Below are positions 34,397-43,679 of a DNA stretch of 64,000 bases, piece by piece; position 1 is the stretch's first letter; the number at the start of each line of letters is the position of its first letter. The stretch is from Maridesulfovibrio sp. GTDB lineage: Bacteria > Desulfobacterota > Desulfovibrionia > Desulfovibrionales > Desulfovibrionaceae. The notes under the pieces are model-generated. The model saw only the letters and a program-made list of their open reading frames with translations. It ran no database searches and was not told the DNA's origin. The position numbers were made by a program, and so were the translations under genes. The stretch spans positions 1,123,501 through 1,187,500 of the forward strand of contig NZ_OY781616.1 in the NCBI RefSeq assembly GCF_963677005.1, written 5' to 3'.

Positions 34397-35516
34397 ATGC
34401 TTCAGTTTTCAGATATAAAATCACGGGCTCAGGAGAGCATGGAAAAATTCGAAACCCTCTGGGGGCGTCTTTGACCACGCTCAGAGCAAAGAGCGCCTTG
34501 ATGAAATAGAACACGACCTCAGCAAACCCGGTGCATGGGACAAACCCGATGAACTGACGCCTGTCCTGCGCGAAAAAGCGGTCCTTGAAGAAAAAATAGG
34601 CTCATATGATGCCCTTTCATCTACCAGAGATGATGTAGAAGAATGGCTGCTTATGGCTGCTGAAGATCAGGATCAGGAAATACTTGAAGCTCTTTCGGAC
34701 AACGTGGAAAAGCTTTCGGCAATGGTGGAACAGATTGAGCTTGCCGCCCTGCTCGCCGGTCCCGAAGACAAAAGCACGGCCATACTTGAAATCCATCCGG
34801 GTGCCGGCGGGCTTGAATCCCAGGACTGGGCGGAAATGCTTCTGCGCATGTATCTGCGCTGGTGCGACAAACGCAATTGGAAGACCAGCTACCTTGATTA
34901 CCAGCCCGATGACGAGGCCGGGATCAAGAGTGTGACTCTGCGGGTCGAAGGACTTTACGCCTACGGCTTTCTAAAGGGTGAAGCAGGCATACACCGCCTG
35001 ATCCGCATATCTCCGTTTGATGCATCCGGCAGGAGGCACACCTCGTTTGCCTCGGTGGACGTTTATCCGGAAATCTCTCAGGATATCGAGATTGAAGTGC
35101 GGGACGAGGATCTGCGTATTGACGTATTCAGGGCTTCAGGCCCCGGCGGACAGCACGTCAACAAGACCAACTCCGCAGTGCGAATCACCCACCTGCCGAC
35201 CAACATAGTCGTGCAGTGCCAGAATGAAAAATCGCAGATCAAAAACAAGGAAACGGCAATGAAGGTGCTCAAATCCCGTCTCTACGAGCAGGAGCTCAAG
35301 AAACAGGAGGAAAGCAAGAAAGCGGACTACGCAACAAAGGATTCAATAGCTTGGGGAAGCCAGATACGGACATACACCCTCCAACCATACAGATTGGTCA
35401 AGGACCACCGCTGCGGAGCTGAAGACGGGAATGTTGAAGCGGTTCTGGACGGAGAACTTGACAATCTGATCAGAAACTACATGCTCCACGCATACGGCGG
35501 AGAAAATGAGCGCTGA
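34397..35516 (+). CDS. prfB: peptide chain release factor 2, programmed +1 frameshift
   Basis: RF2 terminates translation at UGA and UAA. The gene is split: codons 1-25 from ATG 34397 end at in-frame TGA (34472-34474), and reading continues in +1 from 34473, giving join(34397..34471,34473..35516) and 372 residues. The shift site CTT-TGA-C is preceded by the internal Shine-Dalgarno-like TGGGGG, as in the classic autoregulated prfB. The anticodon-like SPF tripeptide in RLIRISPFDASGRRHTSF identifies RF2, and the catalytic GGQ lies in SGPGGQHVNKTNSAVRI. The last 11 bases overlap the GGDEF gene. Confidence 0.96.
34460..34476 (+). other. prfB: prfB programmed frameshift site
   Basis: TGGGGGCGTCTTTGACC contains a ribosome-binding-like G-run, then the slippery CTT (34469-34471), the in-frame TGA (34472-34474) and a following C. 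Low RF2 levels favour slippage of the CTT-bound tRNA by +1, a known feedback loop. Confidence 0.93.
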
Positions 35517-36357
35517 ATACATTGCTGAAAACGAGGCATGCCTGCTTGAAGAGTTGCTTTCTGTTCGTGACCGCTTCTGCAAGGACAACGAAGCATGTTC
35601 CGAGACCGCCGATGCGGACGGACTTGCGGTAATGAAGCTTTGTCCGGGCATGACTCTTGAAGCATGGGAAATTCTGGCTGAACGCCACGGGCTGAACGAC
35701 TGGATGACGTTGCCGCTGGACAGAAACGCCGTGCCTCACCTCAACCATGTACAGCATGTTCTGCAGGAACTTTCATATAAGACTGACCATGACCCGCTGA
35801 CCGGACTTTCCAACCGCAGAGCATTCGAAAGGGCTCTGGATCAGGAAATGGAGCGCTCGCGCCGCCACAAGACGCCCCTTAGCCTGGCCATTCTGGATAT
35901 AGACAATTTCAAGTCCGTAAACGACACCTGGGGGCACCTCAAAGGGGATGAGGTGCTTATGAATTTCGCCGAAATGCTTTCGCACCGGGCAAGAAGATAC
36001 GACATTGTTGCCCGCATCGGTGGCGAGGAATTCGCCGTTCTGCTTTCCGGAGTAGGACTTTTCAAGGCCAAGCAGCTCCTGCAGAGAATTCTTGAGAAAA
36101 CAAAAAGTCTGGTCTTTTCCACACCGGACAACAAAGAAACTTTTTCCGTAACCTGTTCAGCCGGGCTGGTCTGCTACAAAGGCATTGTAATCAGCAACAC
36201 AAACGATCTGATAGACAAAGCGGACAAGGCTCTTTACAAAGCCAAAAGCAGCGGCAAGGATCGAGTCTGTACAGCGGATGTTCTTGATTACGAAGCTGTG
36301 AGCAAGGAAACTCTCGTGCACGCCAACGAAAAAAAATTTCTATTTACGGGTAAATAA
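35506..36357 (+). CDS. GGDEF diguanylate cyclase
   Basis: A 283-residue soluble protein. Residues 1-100 form a helical N-terminal part I cannot assign. A GGDEF domain follows: DHDPLTGLSNRRAFE, ILDIDNFKSVNDTWGHLKGDEVL and the active-site signature GGEEF in VARIGGEEFAVLLSG. An inhibitory I-site RxxD is present (RRYD, five residues before GGEEF), so product feedback is expected. It should make c-di-GMP from two GTP. The start overlaps the prfB 3' end by 11 bases, suggesting coupled translation. A PilZ-type receptor is encoded at 30771. Confidence 0.9.
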   Translation: MSAEYIAENEACLLEELLSVRDRFCKDNEACSETADADGLAVMKLCPGMTLEAWEILAERHGLNDWMTLPLDRNAVPHLNHVQHVLQELSYKTDHDPLTGLSNRRAFERALDQEMERSRRHKTPLSLAILDIDNFKSVNDTWGHLKGDEVLMNFAEMLSHRARRYDIVARIGGEEFAVLLSGVGLFKAKQLLQRILEKTKSLVFSTPDNKETFSVTCSAGLVCYKGIVISNTNDLIDKADKALYKAKSSGKDRVCTADVLDYEAVSKETLVHANEKKFLFTGK

Positions 36358-36371
36358 AGGACGGTTCTTTC

Positions 36372-37196
36372 ATGATAAATGCCAACAAGACAATGAGCCT
36401 TGCGATTATGAGCGGAAAAGGAGGCGTTGGTAAAACCAACCTGTCCCTTAACCTGTCCTATGCCCTCAACACCGGGGGCAACAGTCTGCTGCTCATGGAC
36501 TGCGATCTGGGACTTGCCAACCTTGACGTCCTTCTGGGAATCTCCCCGGAAAGCAATATGCAGGATCTGCTGATCAGCGGGGCCAGACCTTCCGATATCG
36601 TAATTCCCATAGAAAAAGGCCGCAGGTTCGACATTCTGCCCGCAGCTTCCGGGGTTCCGGAACTCGTCGAAATGGACGAGGACATGCAGGAAATGCTCTT
36701 CAGCAAGATTACCGATCTTGTGGGCAGTTACCAGTTTCTGGTTCTGGATCTCGGCGCGGGCATAAACGGAACCGTACTTTCCTTCGCGGCCATGGTGCAC
36801 TCAAGAATCGTTGTCATCACCCCGGAACCTACTTCGCTGACAGACAGTTATGCCCTGATCAAGGTTCTGAATTCACAGCACGGGGTCAGCGATTTTCACA
36901 TCGTGGTCAATCAGGCATCATCCGCCAAGGAAGCAAATGAGACCTTCAACAGGCTGAATATGGCCTGTGAAAAATTCCTGAATATTCAGTTGAAAAATAT
37001 GGGTTTTGTGCGCTATGATCCCAACGTTACTGAAGCGGTGAGAAGACAGATACCGTTCATCAAATTTGCCCCGAAATCCGATGCGAGCAGAGATATTTTA
37101 AATATCGCAGTCAAAATTCAGAAAATACGCATGGACAACATGGCCAAACTTGCTGAACAGCCGATCATAAAAAAATTTCCGATTCTTGCCGACTAA
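36372..37196 (+). CDS. MinD/ParA family ATPase (FlhG-like)
   Basis: A 274-residue deviant Walker A ATPase: IMSGKGGVGKTNLSLNLSYAL at about residues 12-32 with both signature lysines. DCDLGLANLDVLLGI and LVLDLGAGINGTVLSFA form switch and Walker B regions. The sequence GLANLDVLLG is typical of the FlhG/YlxH branch that sets flagellar number, but no flagellar gene adjoins, so a general MinD/ParA call is safer. The C-terminus lacks an obvious amphipathic membrane-targeting helix of true MinD. It lies 14 bases after the GGDEF gene, so the two are cotranscribed. Confidence 0.82.
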   Translation: MINANKTMSLAIMSGKGGVGKTNLSLNLSYALNTGGNSLLLMDCDLGLANLDVLLGISPESNMQDLLISGARPSDIVIPIEKGRRFDILPAASGVPELVEMDEDMQEMLFSKITDLVGSYQFLVLDLGAGINGTVLSFAAMVHSRIVVITPEPTSLTDSYALIKVLNSQHGVSDFHIVVNQASSAKEANETFNRLNMACEKFLNIQLKNMGFVRYDPNVTEAVRRQIPFIKFAPKSDASRDILNIAVKIQKIRMDNMAKLAEQPIIKKFPILAD

Positions 37197-37288
37197 TTGC
37201 TTGACGAAAAGGACAGCTTTTCGGCATGGTTGTAATATTGATGGCCAAACATGTGAAAGCCACAACAAACACGACGCGGGAGATAAGA

Positions 37289-37564
37289 ATGAACAAAAGC
37301 GAACTGATCAAGAGTCTTGCGGAAGAGAAAGGTCTGCACGTCGACGAATCTGCTGAAATAGTGGATGCTTTTGTCGATGCCATCAAGGAAGCCCTTATCC
37401 GCGGTGACAGGGTCGAAATCAGAGGCTTCGGAAGTTTCAAGATGAAAGAATACAAAGGTTATACCGGACGCAATCCCAAAACCGGAGATGTAGTGGACGT
37501 AACTCCCAAAAAACTGCCTTTCTTCCGTCCGGGTAAAGAATTGAAGGAATATCTGAACGCTTAA
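37289..37564 (+). CDS. HU/IHF family DNA-binding protein
   Basis: A 91-residue nucleoid protein. ATG 37289 (MNKSELIKSLAEEKGLHVDE) has GGGAG upstream; a longer frame from 37226 adds unconserved residues. It shows the HU/IHF helical N-terminus, IRGFGSFKMKEYKGYTGRNPKTGDVVDV and the closing LPFFRPGKELKEYLN. The FKMKEY and LPFFRPGKEL features are nearer to IHF-beta-like proteins than to the HU at 21396, but assignment is tentative. The stop TAA overlaps the ATG of the selenoprotein gene (TAATG), so the two are translationally coupled. Confidence 0.92.
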   Translation: MNKSELIKSLAEEKGLHVDESAEIVDAFVDAIKEALIRGDRVEIRGFGSFKMKEYKGYTGRNPKTGDVVDVTPKKLPFFRPGKELKEYLNA

Positions 37565-38454
37565 TGCGACTGATCATATTTGCGCTTATTTTCCTTGCCG
37601 GTTTAGGTGGCTCTGCCAATGCCTATGCCGGCAGGGATGTATTATTATCTATTGTTGACACGGCCAATACCTTCGGGACAGTAAATCCCTGCCCCACGTG
37701 AGGACACAAGACCATTGGCGGACTGGCCCGGAGGGCCGGATATTTCGAGGACCTGAAAAAGGTTCTCAAAAACGATGTGCTTGTGCTTGGCGGTGCTTAT
37801 GAGTTTCTGCCGACATCTGGCGAATATGTTCCCGAAAACAAACAGAAAACTCTGCCTGAGGCTTTCCTGAAACTTGATTATGATTTAGGAATCCTGAGCC
37901 CGGCAGAAAAAGATTTTCTCAAGAGCAGTCCACGGGGTATCCCTCCCAACTGGATCGATAGCCGGGAAATGAAGGTTGTTGAAAAAAAACTGCAGGACGG
38001 CAGTACAGCGGCAATCATCATACTTCCATACCTGGAAAAAGGCTCGAATGACATCCCGGATGATATTGTCGACAGTGCGGAAAAGCTCTTTGAGGAATAC
38101 AGAAGCAAATGCGATATTGTTATCGCCATGAGCTCCTGGGGTTATTTCAGAGAAAAGAAATTTCTCGGTTCCATCGGGGTCACCGAAAATCCTCCGGATA
38201 TTCTTCTGGGGAGCGGCGACGGACCGGGGATGACCGGCAGTCTTGCCGCGCAAGGCAGGACTTTGTGGGTTCGCAGCTACCCCACCGGAAAGGCGGTCAA
38301 CCGGATCGATATTTTTAAATTCCCGACGCGAGATCCCGGATTCAAATGGGTTTCCGACGAAAACGCAAAATGGTTCCTGCAGACTTTGCATCAGAATCAA
38401 AGGGAAGATCCGAAAGTAGCCGAGCTGCTGGCTGATATTGTGGATGAAAAGTAA
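37564..38454 (+). CDS. UshA-like selenoprotein, Sec at in-frame UGA
   Basis: The frame from ATG 37564 runs 45 codons to an in-frame TGA at 37699-37701 and then stays open to TAA 38454, giving 296 residues with selenocysteine at position 46. Residues 1-22 form a signal peptide ([20 protein letters not shown]), so the protein is exported. The next part follows the N-terminus of UshA/5'-nucleotidase metallophosphoesterases: [35 protein letters not shown]. The Cys-Pro-Thr-Sec arrangement gives a C-x2-U redox-type pair. A hairpin lies about 21 bases after the UGA, and tRNA-Sec is at 63221. I recall a UshA-like selenoprotein group with this motif; a database check is needed. Its activity is unknown. 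dapA follows 23 bases later. A decayed pseudogene is unlikely because both flanks are intact and conserved. Confidence 0.88.
37699..37739 (+). promoter_or_regulatory. candidate bacterial SECIS element
   Basis: TGA (37699-37701) is followed by a hairpin: CTGGCCC (37723-37729) pairs with GGGCCGG (37733-37739) with one U-G pair, closing a GGA loop. The loop begins 28 bases after the UGA and starts with G, both within the loose rules for bacterial SECIS elements. The stem could open to a 5-base loop. Confidence 0.6.
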
Positions 38455-38477
38455 TAGGATTAAATCGGAGGCAAACA

Positions 38478-39356
38478 ATGAGTTTCCAAGGAGCATTAAC
38501 TGCTCTGGTCACTCCGTTCAAGGACGGAGCGATTGATCAGGACGCATACCGCGAACTGATCGAATGGCAGATTGAACAGGGGATCGACGGTCTGGTTCCA
38601 TGCGGAACGACCGGCGAAGCGGCAACAATGACCCACGAAGAACAAGGTGAGGTTATAAGAATCTGTGTTGAGCAGGTGAAGGGACGCATTCCCGTCATCG
38701 CCGGTGCAGGTTCAAACAATACTAAAGAAGCCGTAAACCTGACCCTGCTCGCCAAAAATGCGGGCGCCGATGCCACCCTCCAGATAACACCCTATTACAA
38801 TAAACCGACTCCGAACGGACTGATTGCTCATTTTAAAACTCTGTCTGAAGAGGCTTCCATGCCCTTCATTCTTTACAATGTACCGGGCAGAACAGGACTG
38901 AATGCTCTGCCGGAAACCATTGCCAGAATTGCAAGAGAAGTTCCGGACGTAATCGGTGTAAAAGAAGCTACCGGCAACCTGTCCCAGGTTTCCGATGTGA
39001 TCGAAAAATGCCCAGAAGGATTCACGGTGCTTTCCGGTGACGATTTCACCGTACTGCCCCTGCTTGCACTGGGCGGTCACGGAGTAATATCCGTTGTCTC
39101 CAACATCATGCCCGATGTAATGTCCGGCATGTGCGCAGCCTTCCGTAACGGGGACATCAAGAAAGCTCAGGAACTGCACTATAAAATGCAGCCCCTGAAC
39201 CGGGCCATGTTTATTGAGACAAACCCCATTCCAGTCAAAACAGCACTTGGAATGATGGGCAAGCTTGAAACATCCTTCAGGCTGCCCCTTGTCCCGCTGC
39301 TTCCCGAAAACGAAAGCAAGCTTGAAGCAACGCTCAAGGAAAACGGGATCATTTAA
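38478..39356 (+). CDS. dapA: 4-hydroxy-tetrahydrodipicolinate synthase
   Basis: DapA condenses pyruvate and aspartate semialdehyde, the first committed step to lysine and diaminopimelate. The 292-residue TIM-barrel enzyme shows [17 protein letters not shown] (residues 40-56), the active-site tyrosine in [12 protein letters not shown] and the Schiff-base lysine in [23 protein letters not shown] and [23 protein letters not shown] are also standard. GGAGG precedes ATG 38478. It may be cotranscribed with the HU/IHF and selenoprotein genes. A strong terminator follows. Confidence 0.96.
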   Translation: MSFQGALTALVTPFKDGAIDQDAYRELIEWQIEQGIDGLVPCGTTGEAATMTHEEQGEVIRICVEQVKGRIPVIAGAGSNNTKEAVNLTLLAKNAGADATLQITPYYNKPTPNGLIAHFKTLSEEASMPFILYNVPGRTGLNALPETIARIAREVPDVIGVKEATGNLSQVSDVIEKCPEGFTVLSGDDFTVLPLLALGGHGVISVVSNIMPDVMSGMCAAFRNGDIKKAQELHYKMQPLNRAMFIETNPIPVKTALGMMGKLETSFRLPLVPLLPENESKLEATLKENGII

Positions 39357-39377
39357 GCGGTCAAAATCAAAATCACA

Positions 39378-39413
39378 AAGAAAGCCCGCTCAGTAAACTG
39401 AGCGGGCTTTCTT
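39378..39413. terminator. bidirectional terminator dapA / HD gene
   Basis: A perfect 16-bp stem (AAGAAAGCCCGCTCAG at 39378-39393 with its partner at 39398-39413) and a 4-base loop. It lies between convergent genes and has T-rich ends on both strands. Confidence 0.9.
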
Positions 39414-39436
39414 ATTCCTGCCGATCGGCTGAACAA

Positions 39437-39991
39437 TTAATCGAGACCGACTTCAGGAGCAATGCCGGTAACGGCATCAATAGCAATTGCAAAAAAATCA
39501 CCCAACTCCAATCCAATCCTGTCACATTCCTTGATGATATCTCTGTTCACGCTGGCGGCAAACGCCTTTGACTTCATTTTCTTCTTCAGACTCTTGGGAG
39601 TCATGCCCGACATCTTTTCGGGTCTCATCAAAGCATTTGCATGGATAAGGCCGGTAACAGTCTCGCCGCAACGCAGTGCAAAATCAAAATCTGTCTGCGG
39701 AGCAACTCCGGTCATCTCCCCGTTGTGCGCACGGATGGCCTGCACGGCTTCATCCGGCAGCTTTCCATCAAGCATTTCAGCGGATACAAGCCCGTGCTTC
39801 TCCGGCTGCGATGCCGTGCTGCTGTAATCGAGGTCGTGCAGCAGCCCGGTGATGGACCACAATTCCTCATCCTGCCCAAGCTTGCGAGCCAATGCGCCAA
39901 GCACAGCCTCGGATTCAAGTGAATGCTGAATAAGATTTTCCTCGGGAACATTGGCCTTGAGAAGCTCAAACGCTTCATCACGTGATATCAT
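39437..39991 (-). CDS. HD domain hydrolase
   Basis: A 184-residue soluble protein with an HD/HDIG phosphohydrolase domain. The metal-binding pattern is visible as a histidine in LIQHSLESEAVLGALARKLG (about residue 23), the His-Asp pair in GLLHDLDYSST (about 52-53), a further His in EKHGLVSAEML and IRAHNGE. Related proteins act on nucleotides or cyclic nucleotides, but the substrate is not readable. AGGAG lies 10 bases before ATG 39991. It stands as a single gene, convergent with dapA and followed upstream by the peptide ABC ATPases on the same strand only 25 bases away, so cotranscription from dppD is possible. Confidence 0.82.
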   Translation of the reverse strand: MISRDEAFELLKANVPEENLIQHSLESEAVLGALARKLGQDEELWSITGLLHDLDYSSTASQPEKHGLVSAEMLDGKLPDEAVQAIRAHNGEMTGVAPQTDFDFALRCGETVTGLIHANALMRPEKMSGMTPKSLKKKMKSKAFAASVNRDIIKECDRIGLELGDFFAIAIDAVTGIAPEVGLD

Positions 39992-40016
39992 TTTGACAAC
40001 TCCTAATTATTTAAAA

Positions 40017-40973
40017 TCAATACAAGTGGCAAAAAACAGTCCGCCCTTCCCCAACCTCAACACTCTCAGGTGGCTCAGATGAACAGATATCCATGGCCCT
40101 GGGACAACGCGGGTGAAATGGACATCCTTCCGGCGGCGAGATGGGGCTGGGCATATCTCCGGGAACAATGACATCCCCGCCGGGGGCAGACGGATCGGGA
40201 ATCGGGACTGCGTCCAGCAGTATACGCGAATACGGATGCAGCGGTTCCCGGTACAAAGCTTCGGCAGGTGCGACTTCCATGAGCTTGCCGAGATACATGA
40301 CCGCTACCCGGTCACTGATATGACTGACCACCGAAAGATCATGCGAAATGAAGACGTAACTCAAACCGAACTCCTTCTGGATCGACTTGAGCAGATTAAG
40401 CACCTGAGCCTGCACGGAAACATCAAGAGCGGAAACGGGCTCGTCACAGATTACAAGGTCCGGATTCATGGCAATCGCCCGGGCGATTGCCACCCTCTGC
40501 CGCTGACCTCCGGAAAATTCATGCGGATAACGGGAAGCATGTTCCGGGCGCAAACCGACCTGCTGCAGCAGTTCGGAAACCCTGTCCTTAATCTCTTTCC
40601 CGGTTCCCATATGATGAATGCGCAAACCTTCCGAAATAATTTTCCCTATCTTCTGGCGCGGATTTAATGAGGAATACGGGTCCTGAAAAACCATCTGCAG
40701 CAATCCGCCCTTTTCAGCGGAACTCCACTCCGAAAGAGGCTTACCCTTAAAAAAGATTGTCCCGGAATCCGGTTTTTCCAGCCCGGACAAAAGCCGCGCA
40801 AGCGTGGATTTGCCGCAACCGGACTCCCCAACCAGCCCGAGAGTCTCGCCGTTTTCAACCCGCAGGGAAATACCGTTTACAGCCTTGACCGTTGCCTTGG
40901 ACATAGACAGGAGCCCGCCGCTTACCGGGTAATGTCTCTTAACATCAGCAACTTCCAGAATAAATCCGCTCAT
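40017..40973 (-). CDS. peptide ABC transporter ATP-binding protein, DppF/OppF-type
   Basis: A 318-residue ABC ATPase that powers uptake of di- or oligopeptides. The start ATG 40973 ([17 protein letters not shown]) overlaps the stop of the preceding dppD-like gene (ATGA). Walker [17 protein letters not shown] is near residue 50, the signature [14 protein letters not shown] and Walker [14 protein letters not shown] follow. The C-terminal Opp/Dpp extension has a cysteine-rich Fe-S-type motif [15 protein letters not shown]. No permease or binding protein is present in the window, so the rest of the transporter must be elsewhere. Confidence 0.92.
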   Translation of the reverse strand: MSGFILEVADVKRHYPVSGGLLSMSKATVKAVNGISLRVENGETLGLVGESGCGKSTLARLLSGLEKPDSGTIFFKGKPLSEWSSAEKGGLLQMVFQDPYSSLNPRQKIGKIISEGLRIHHMGTGKEIKDRVSELLQQVGLRPEHASRYPHEFSGGQRQRVAIARAIAMNPDLVICDEPVSALDVSVQAQVLNLLKSIQKEFGLSYVFISHDLSVVSHISDRVAVMYLGKLMEVAPAEALYREPLHPYSRILLDAVPIPDPSAPGGDVIVPGDMPSPISPPEGCPFHPRCPRAMDICSSEPPESVEVGEGRTVFCHLY

Positions 40974-41959
40974 TTCATATTGTCCTTTCCTGCGTCCCAG
41001 GAATGCAGCCAGCAACGGACACTGCGGCCGTTTTCCGTAATCAATTGCGGCTCCTGCTCCCGGCATAGATCAAAGGCATGTGCGCACCGGGGATGAAAAC
41101 GGCACCCCTTGGGGAGATTGGTCAGAGCCGGAACATTTCCGGGAATGGGGGTAAGTTCCTCACGGCTGCCGAGCCGGGGAACGGAAGCAAGCAACCCTCT
41201 GGTATAGGGATGAAGCGGGTCCTTGAAAAGATCATTCAAGCCTGCGGACTCGACAATCTGACCAGCATACATGACCGCTACACGCGAAGCCACCCGGGCC
41301 ACCACTCCGAGATCGTGAGTGATGAGCATCAGTGATCCGTTCATCCGGTTCCTGAGGTCATTCAGTAATCTGAGAATCTGGGCTTGAATGGTCACATCAA
41401 GCGCGGTTGTCGGCTCATCGGCAATGAGTATTTCCGGTGAGCAGACAAGAGCCATGGCAATCATGACCCGCTGGCGCATGCCCCCGCTCAGTTCATGCGG
41501 AAAACTGTTTATCCTTTTCTGCGGATTGGGAATGCCGACCAGCTTCAAAGCATCAACAGCGGCCTCTTCAGCCTCATGAGCCGAAACACCCTGATGCAGC
41601 CGCAAAGTCTCGCTTATCTGATCGCCTATTCTGAATACAGGGTTCAGCGAGGTCATGGGCTCCTGAAAAATCATGGAGAGACTGTTGCCGCGAATTTTCT
41701 GCAATTCCTTTTCCGGCAGCTGTACCAGATCCCTTCCGCGGTACAGAACCTGTCCACCGGTTATTCTGCCCGGAGGGTCCGGAACCAGTCCCATTATGGA
41801 AAGTGAGAGAACCGTCTTGCCGCAGCCGGATTCCCCGACCACTGCCAAAGTTTCTCCTTGCCCTAACTCGATACTGGCATTATCCACAGCATTGACAACT
41901 CCGCCCGGAGTTGCGAACGAGGTGGTAAGATTCCTGATTTCTAAAATTGGTGCGGTCAT
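40970..41959 (-). CDS. peptide ABC transporter ATP-binding protein, DppD/OppD-type
   Basis: A 329-residue ABC ATPase, partner of the DppF-type protein downstream. It carries Walker [18 protein letters not shown] near residue 38, the OppD-typical [18 protein letters not shown], the signature [15 protein letters not shown], Walker [16 protein letters not shown] and the C-terminal oligopeptide-ABC motif [15 protein letters not shown]. The start at 41959 lacks a strong ribosome site. The two ATPases form a heterodimer in Dpp/Opp importers. Divergent trmFO starts 161 bases upstream. Confidence 0.92.
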   Translation of the reverse strand: MTAPILEIRNLTTSFATPGGVVNAVDNASIELGQGETLAVVGESGCGKTVLSLSIMGLVPDPPGRITGGQVLYRGRDLVQLPEKELQKIRGNSLSMIFQEPMTSLNPVFRIGDQISETLRLHQGVSAHEAEEAAVDALKLVGIPNPQKRINSFPHELSGGMRQRVMIAMALVCSPEILIADEPTTALDVTIQAQILRLLNDLRNRMNGSLMLITHDLGVVARVASRVAVMYAGQIVESAGLNDLFKDPLHPYTRGLLASVPRLGSREELTPIPGNVPALTNLPKGCRFHPRCAHAFDLCREQEPQLITENGRSVRCWLHSWDAGKDNMK

Positions 41960-42120
41960 AAACGCGAGCCGTAACTATGTGTATGCTTTAATTGATTAGC
42001 TGCAATGCTGGCTGAACCGGACATGTGAATACGTACAGACAATGCTTCACGGTTCATCTTTCCTCAGCAAAGTAGTAATTGAGATAACTGAAAAATTCAA
42101 TCGACTTCGGAGAGTGTCAA

Positions 42121-43437
42121 GTGGACAAGATCGCTGTAATCGGAGGAGGGCTTGCCGGGTGTGAATGCGCAATGCAGCTCGCCAAGGCAGGAATACCCGT
42201 CGACCTGTATGAAATGAAGCCCGAAAAATATTCCGAAGCCCACACCATGCCGGGTCTGGCCGAGCTGGTCTGCTCAAATTCTCTGCGCTCCGGCGAACTG
42301 AATACCGCCATCGGGATTCTCAAACATGAACTGGTAGAACTTGATTCCGTAATAATGAAAGCGGCAATGGAATCCCGCGTACCGGCCGGTTCCGCCCTGG
42401 CTGTTGACCGTGAAATTTTTTCAAATATAGTCACCGGGCTGATAGAATCCAACGAAAACATCACCGTTATCCGCCGTGAAATAACTTCCATAGACGACCC
42501 GGAACTCGCCGATTACGCCAAAATCGTAATAGCTGCCGGGCCGCTGGCCTCCCAGCCGCTTACGGAAAGCCTCATAAGCCGAACAGGCGAAAAACGGCTC
42601 TATTTCTATGACGCCATAGCCCCCATCGTCAGCCGTGATTCAGTCAACATGGACACGGCCTTCTACGGTTCGCGCTACAAGCCCGAAGACGATGATTACC
42701 TGAACTGCCCCATGACCGAGGAGCAGTACTATGCCTTCCTCAAGGAACTCAAGACCGGCGAACGAGTCGTTCCCCGTGAATTCGAAAAGGAAATCCATTT
42801 TGAGGGATGTCTGCCCGTAGAAGAAATGGCTGATCGCGGTGACATGACCCTGGCATTCGGACCGCTCAAACCGGTGGGCCTCATTGACCCGCGCACAGGC
42901 GAACAGGCCTTTGCCGTGGTCCAGCTCCGTGCCGAAAACAAAGACAGAACCGCCTTCAACCTTGTCGGCTTTCAGACAAAGCTGAAATACCCGGAACAAA
43001 AACGCATCTTCCGCATGATTCCCGGACTCGAAAACGCAGAATTCCTGCGCCTTGGCTCAATTCACCGCAACACCTACGTAAACGCCCCGGAAGTGCTGGA
43101 CGAAAACCTGGCCCTCAAAACGGATTCACGCATCCATCTGGCCGGTCAGATAACCGGAGTGGAAGGATATCTGGAATCCGCAGCCTGCGGGCTCTGGGTG
43201 GGGCTCATGCTGGCAGAACAGTCCAAGGGACACAATCTCCCCACTCCGCCTGCGGAAACTTCACTGGGTGCCCTGCTAGGCCACCTGCGCGAAAAGAAGA
43301 AAAACTTCCAGCCTTCAAACGTTCAGTTCGGACTCATGCCGGACCTCAAGAAACGGGCTCCCAAACGCATGCGCAAAGAACTCTACGGCAAGCGTGCCAT
43401 GGAAGTCTTCGCCGAGTGGAAAGAAAAGAATTTTTAG
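42121..43437 (+). CDS. trmFO: tRNA (uracil-54-C5)-methyltransferase TrmFO
   Basis: TrmFO methylates U54 in the T-loop of tRNAs using methylenetetrahydrofolate and FADH2. The 438-residue protein starts with GTG 42121, with GGAGAG 10 bases upstream. The FAD-binding IGGGLAGCECAMQLAKAG is at residues 6-24. The family-specific AELVCSNSLRSGELNTAIG and ESRVPAGSALAVDREIF segments, and the C-terminal GQITGVEGYLESAACGLWVG, are all present. Length is typical. A repeat-rich, gene-free region of about 460 bases follows. Confidence 0.95.
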   Translation: MDKIAVIGGGLAGCECAMQLAKAGIPVDLYEMKPEKYSEAHTMPGLAELVCSNSLRSGELNTAIGILKHELVELDSVIMKAAMESRVPAGSALAVDREIFSNIVTGLIESNENITVIRREITSIDDPELADYAKIVIAAGPLASQPLTESLISRTGEKRLYFYDAIAPIVSRDSVNMDTAFYGSRYKPEDDDYLNCPMTEEQYYAFLKELKTGERVVPREFEKEIHFEGCLPVEEMADRGDMTLAFGPLKPVGLIDPRTGEQAFAVVQLRAENKDRTAFNLVGFQTKLKYPEQKRIFRMIPGLENAEFLRLGSIHRNTYVNAPEVLDENLALKTDSRIHLAGQITGVEGYLESAACGLWVGLMLAEQSKGHNLPTPPAETSLGALLGHLREKKKNFQPSNVQFGLMPDLKKRAPKRMRKELYGKRAMEVFAEWKEKNF

Positions 43438-43441
43438 CAAT

Positions 43442-43570
43442 TTTGATGCGCTTCGCGCTTGTAATAATTTGAGTTCGTCTCCGACGGCCTCGCGGGGCGC
43501 CCTGCCGGGAGCCTTAAACCCTTTGAAAAGGGTTTAAGAATCCCAAACTTTTTTGTTTAGGCTTCGCCGT
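43442..43570. repeat. interspersed hairpin repeat element, copy B
   Basis: It starts 5 bases after the trmFO stop with TTTGATGCGCTTCGCGCTT, then TCTCCGACGGCC, a block TCGCGGGGCGCC not present in copy A, CTGCCGGGAGCC, and a perfect hairpin TTAAACCCTTTGAAAAGGGTTTAA-type palindrome at 43514-43537. AATCCCAAACTTTTTTG and GGCTTCGCCG follow. It is the compact form of the element at 28277-28545. Confidence 0.75.
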
Positions 43571-43679
43571 TCCACACGACTAAATGCCATTAACATTCAA
43601 CCAGTTATTAGAACAACAAGCTAAAGACCAAGCATAGGATTAATAAGACATTCGTACAAATAAAAAGCTACTAATATCA

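Noticed and set aside
34397..34474. prfB broken by a stop at codon 26
   Set aside because: The site is the classic programmed frameshift with its upstream G-rich element; the downstream frame is complete.
37699..37701. Reading the 5' part of the UshA-like gene as a pseudogene because of the TGA
   Set aside because: The flanking frame is intact and homologous on both sides, a hairpin follows, and a tRNA-Sec exists in the window, so Sec recoding is more likely.
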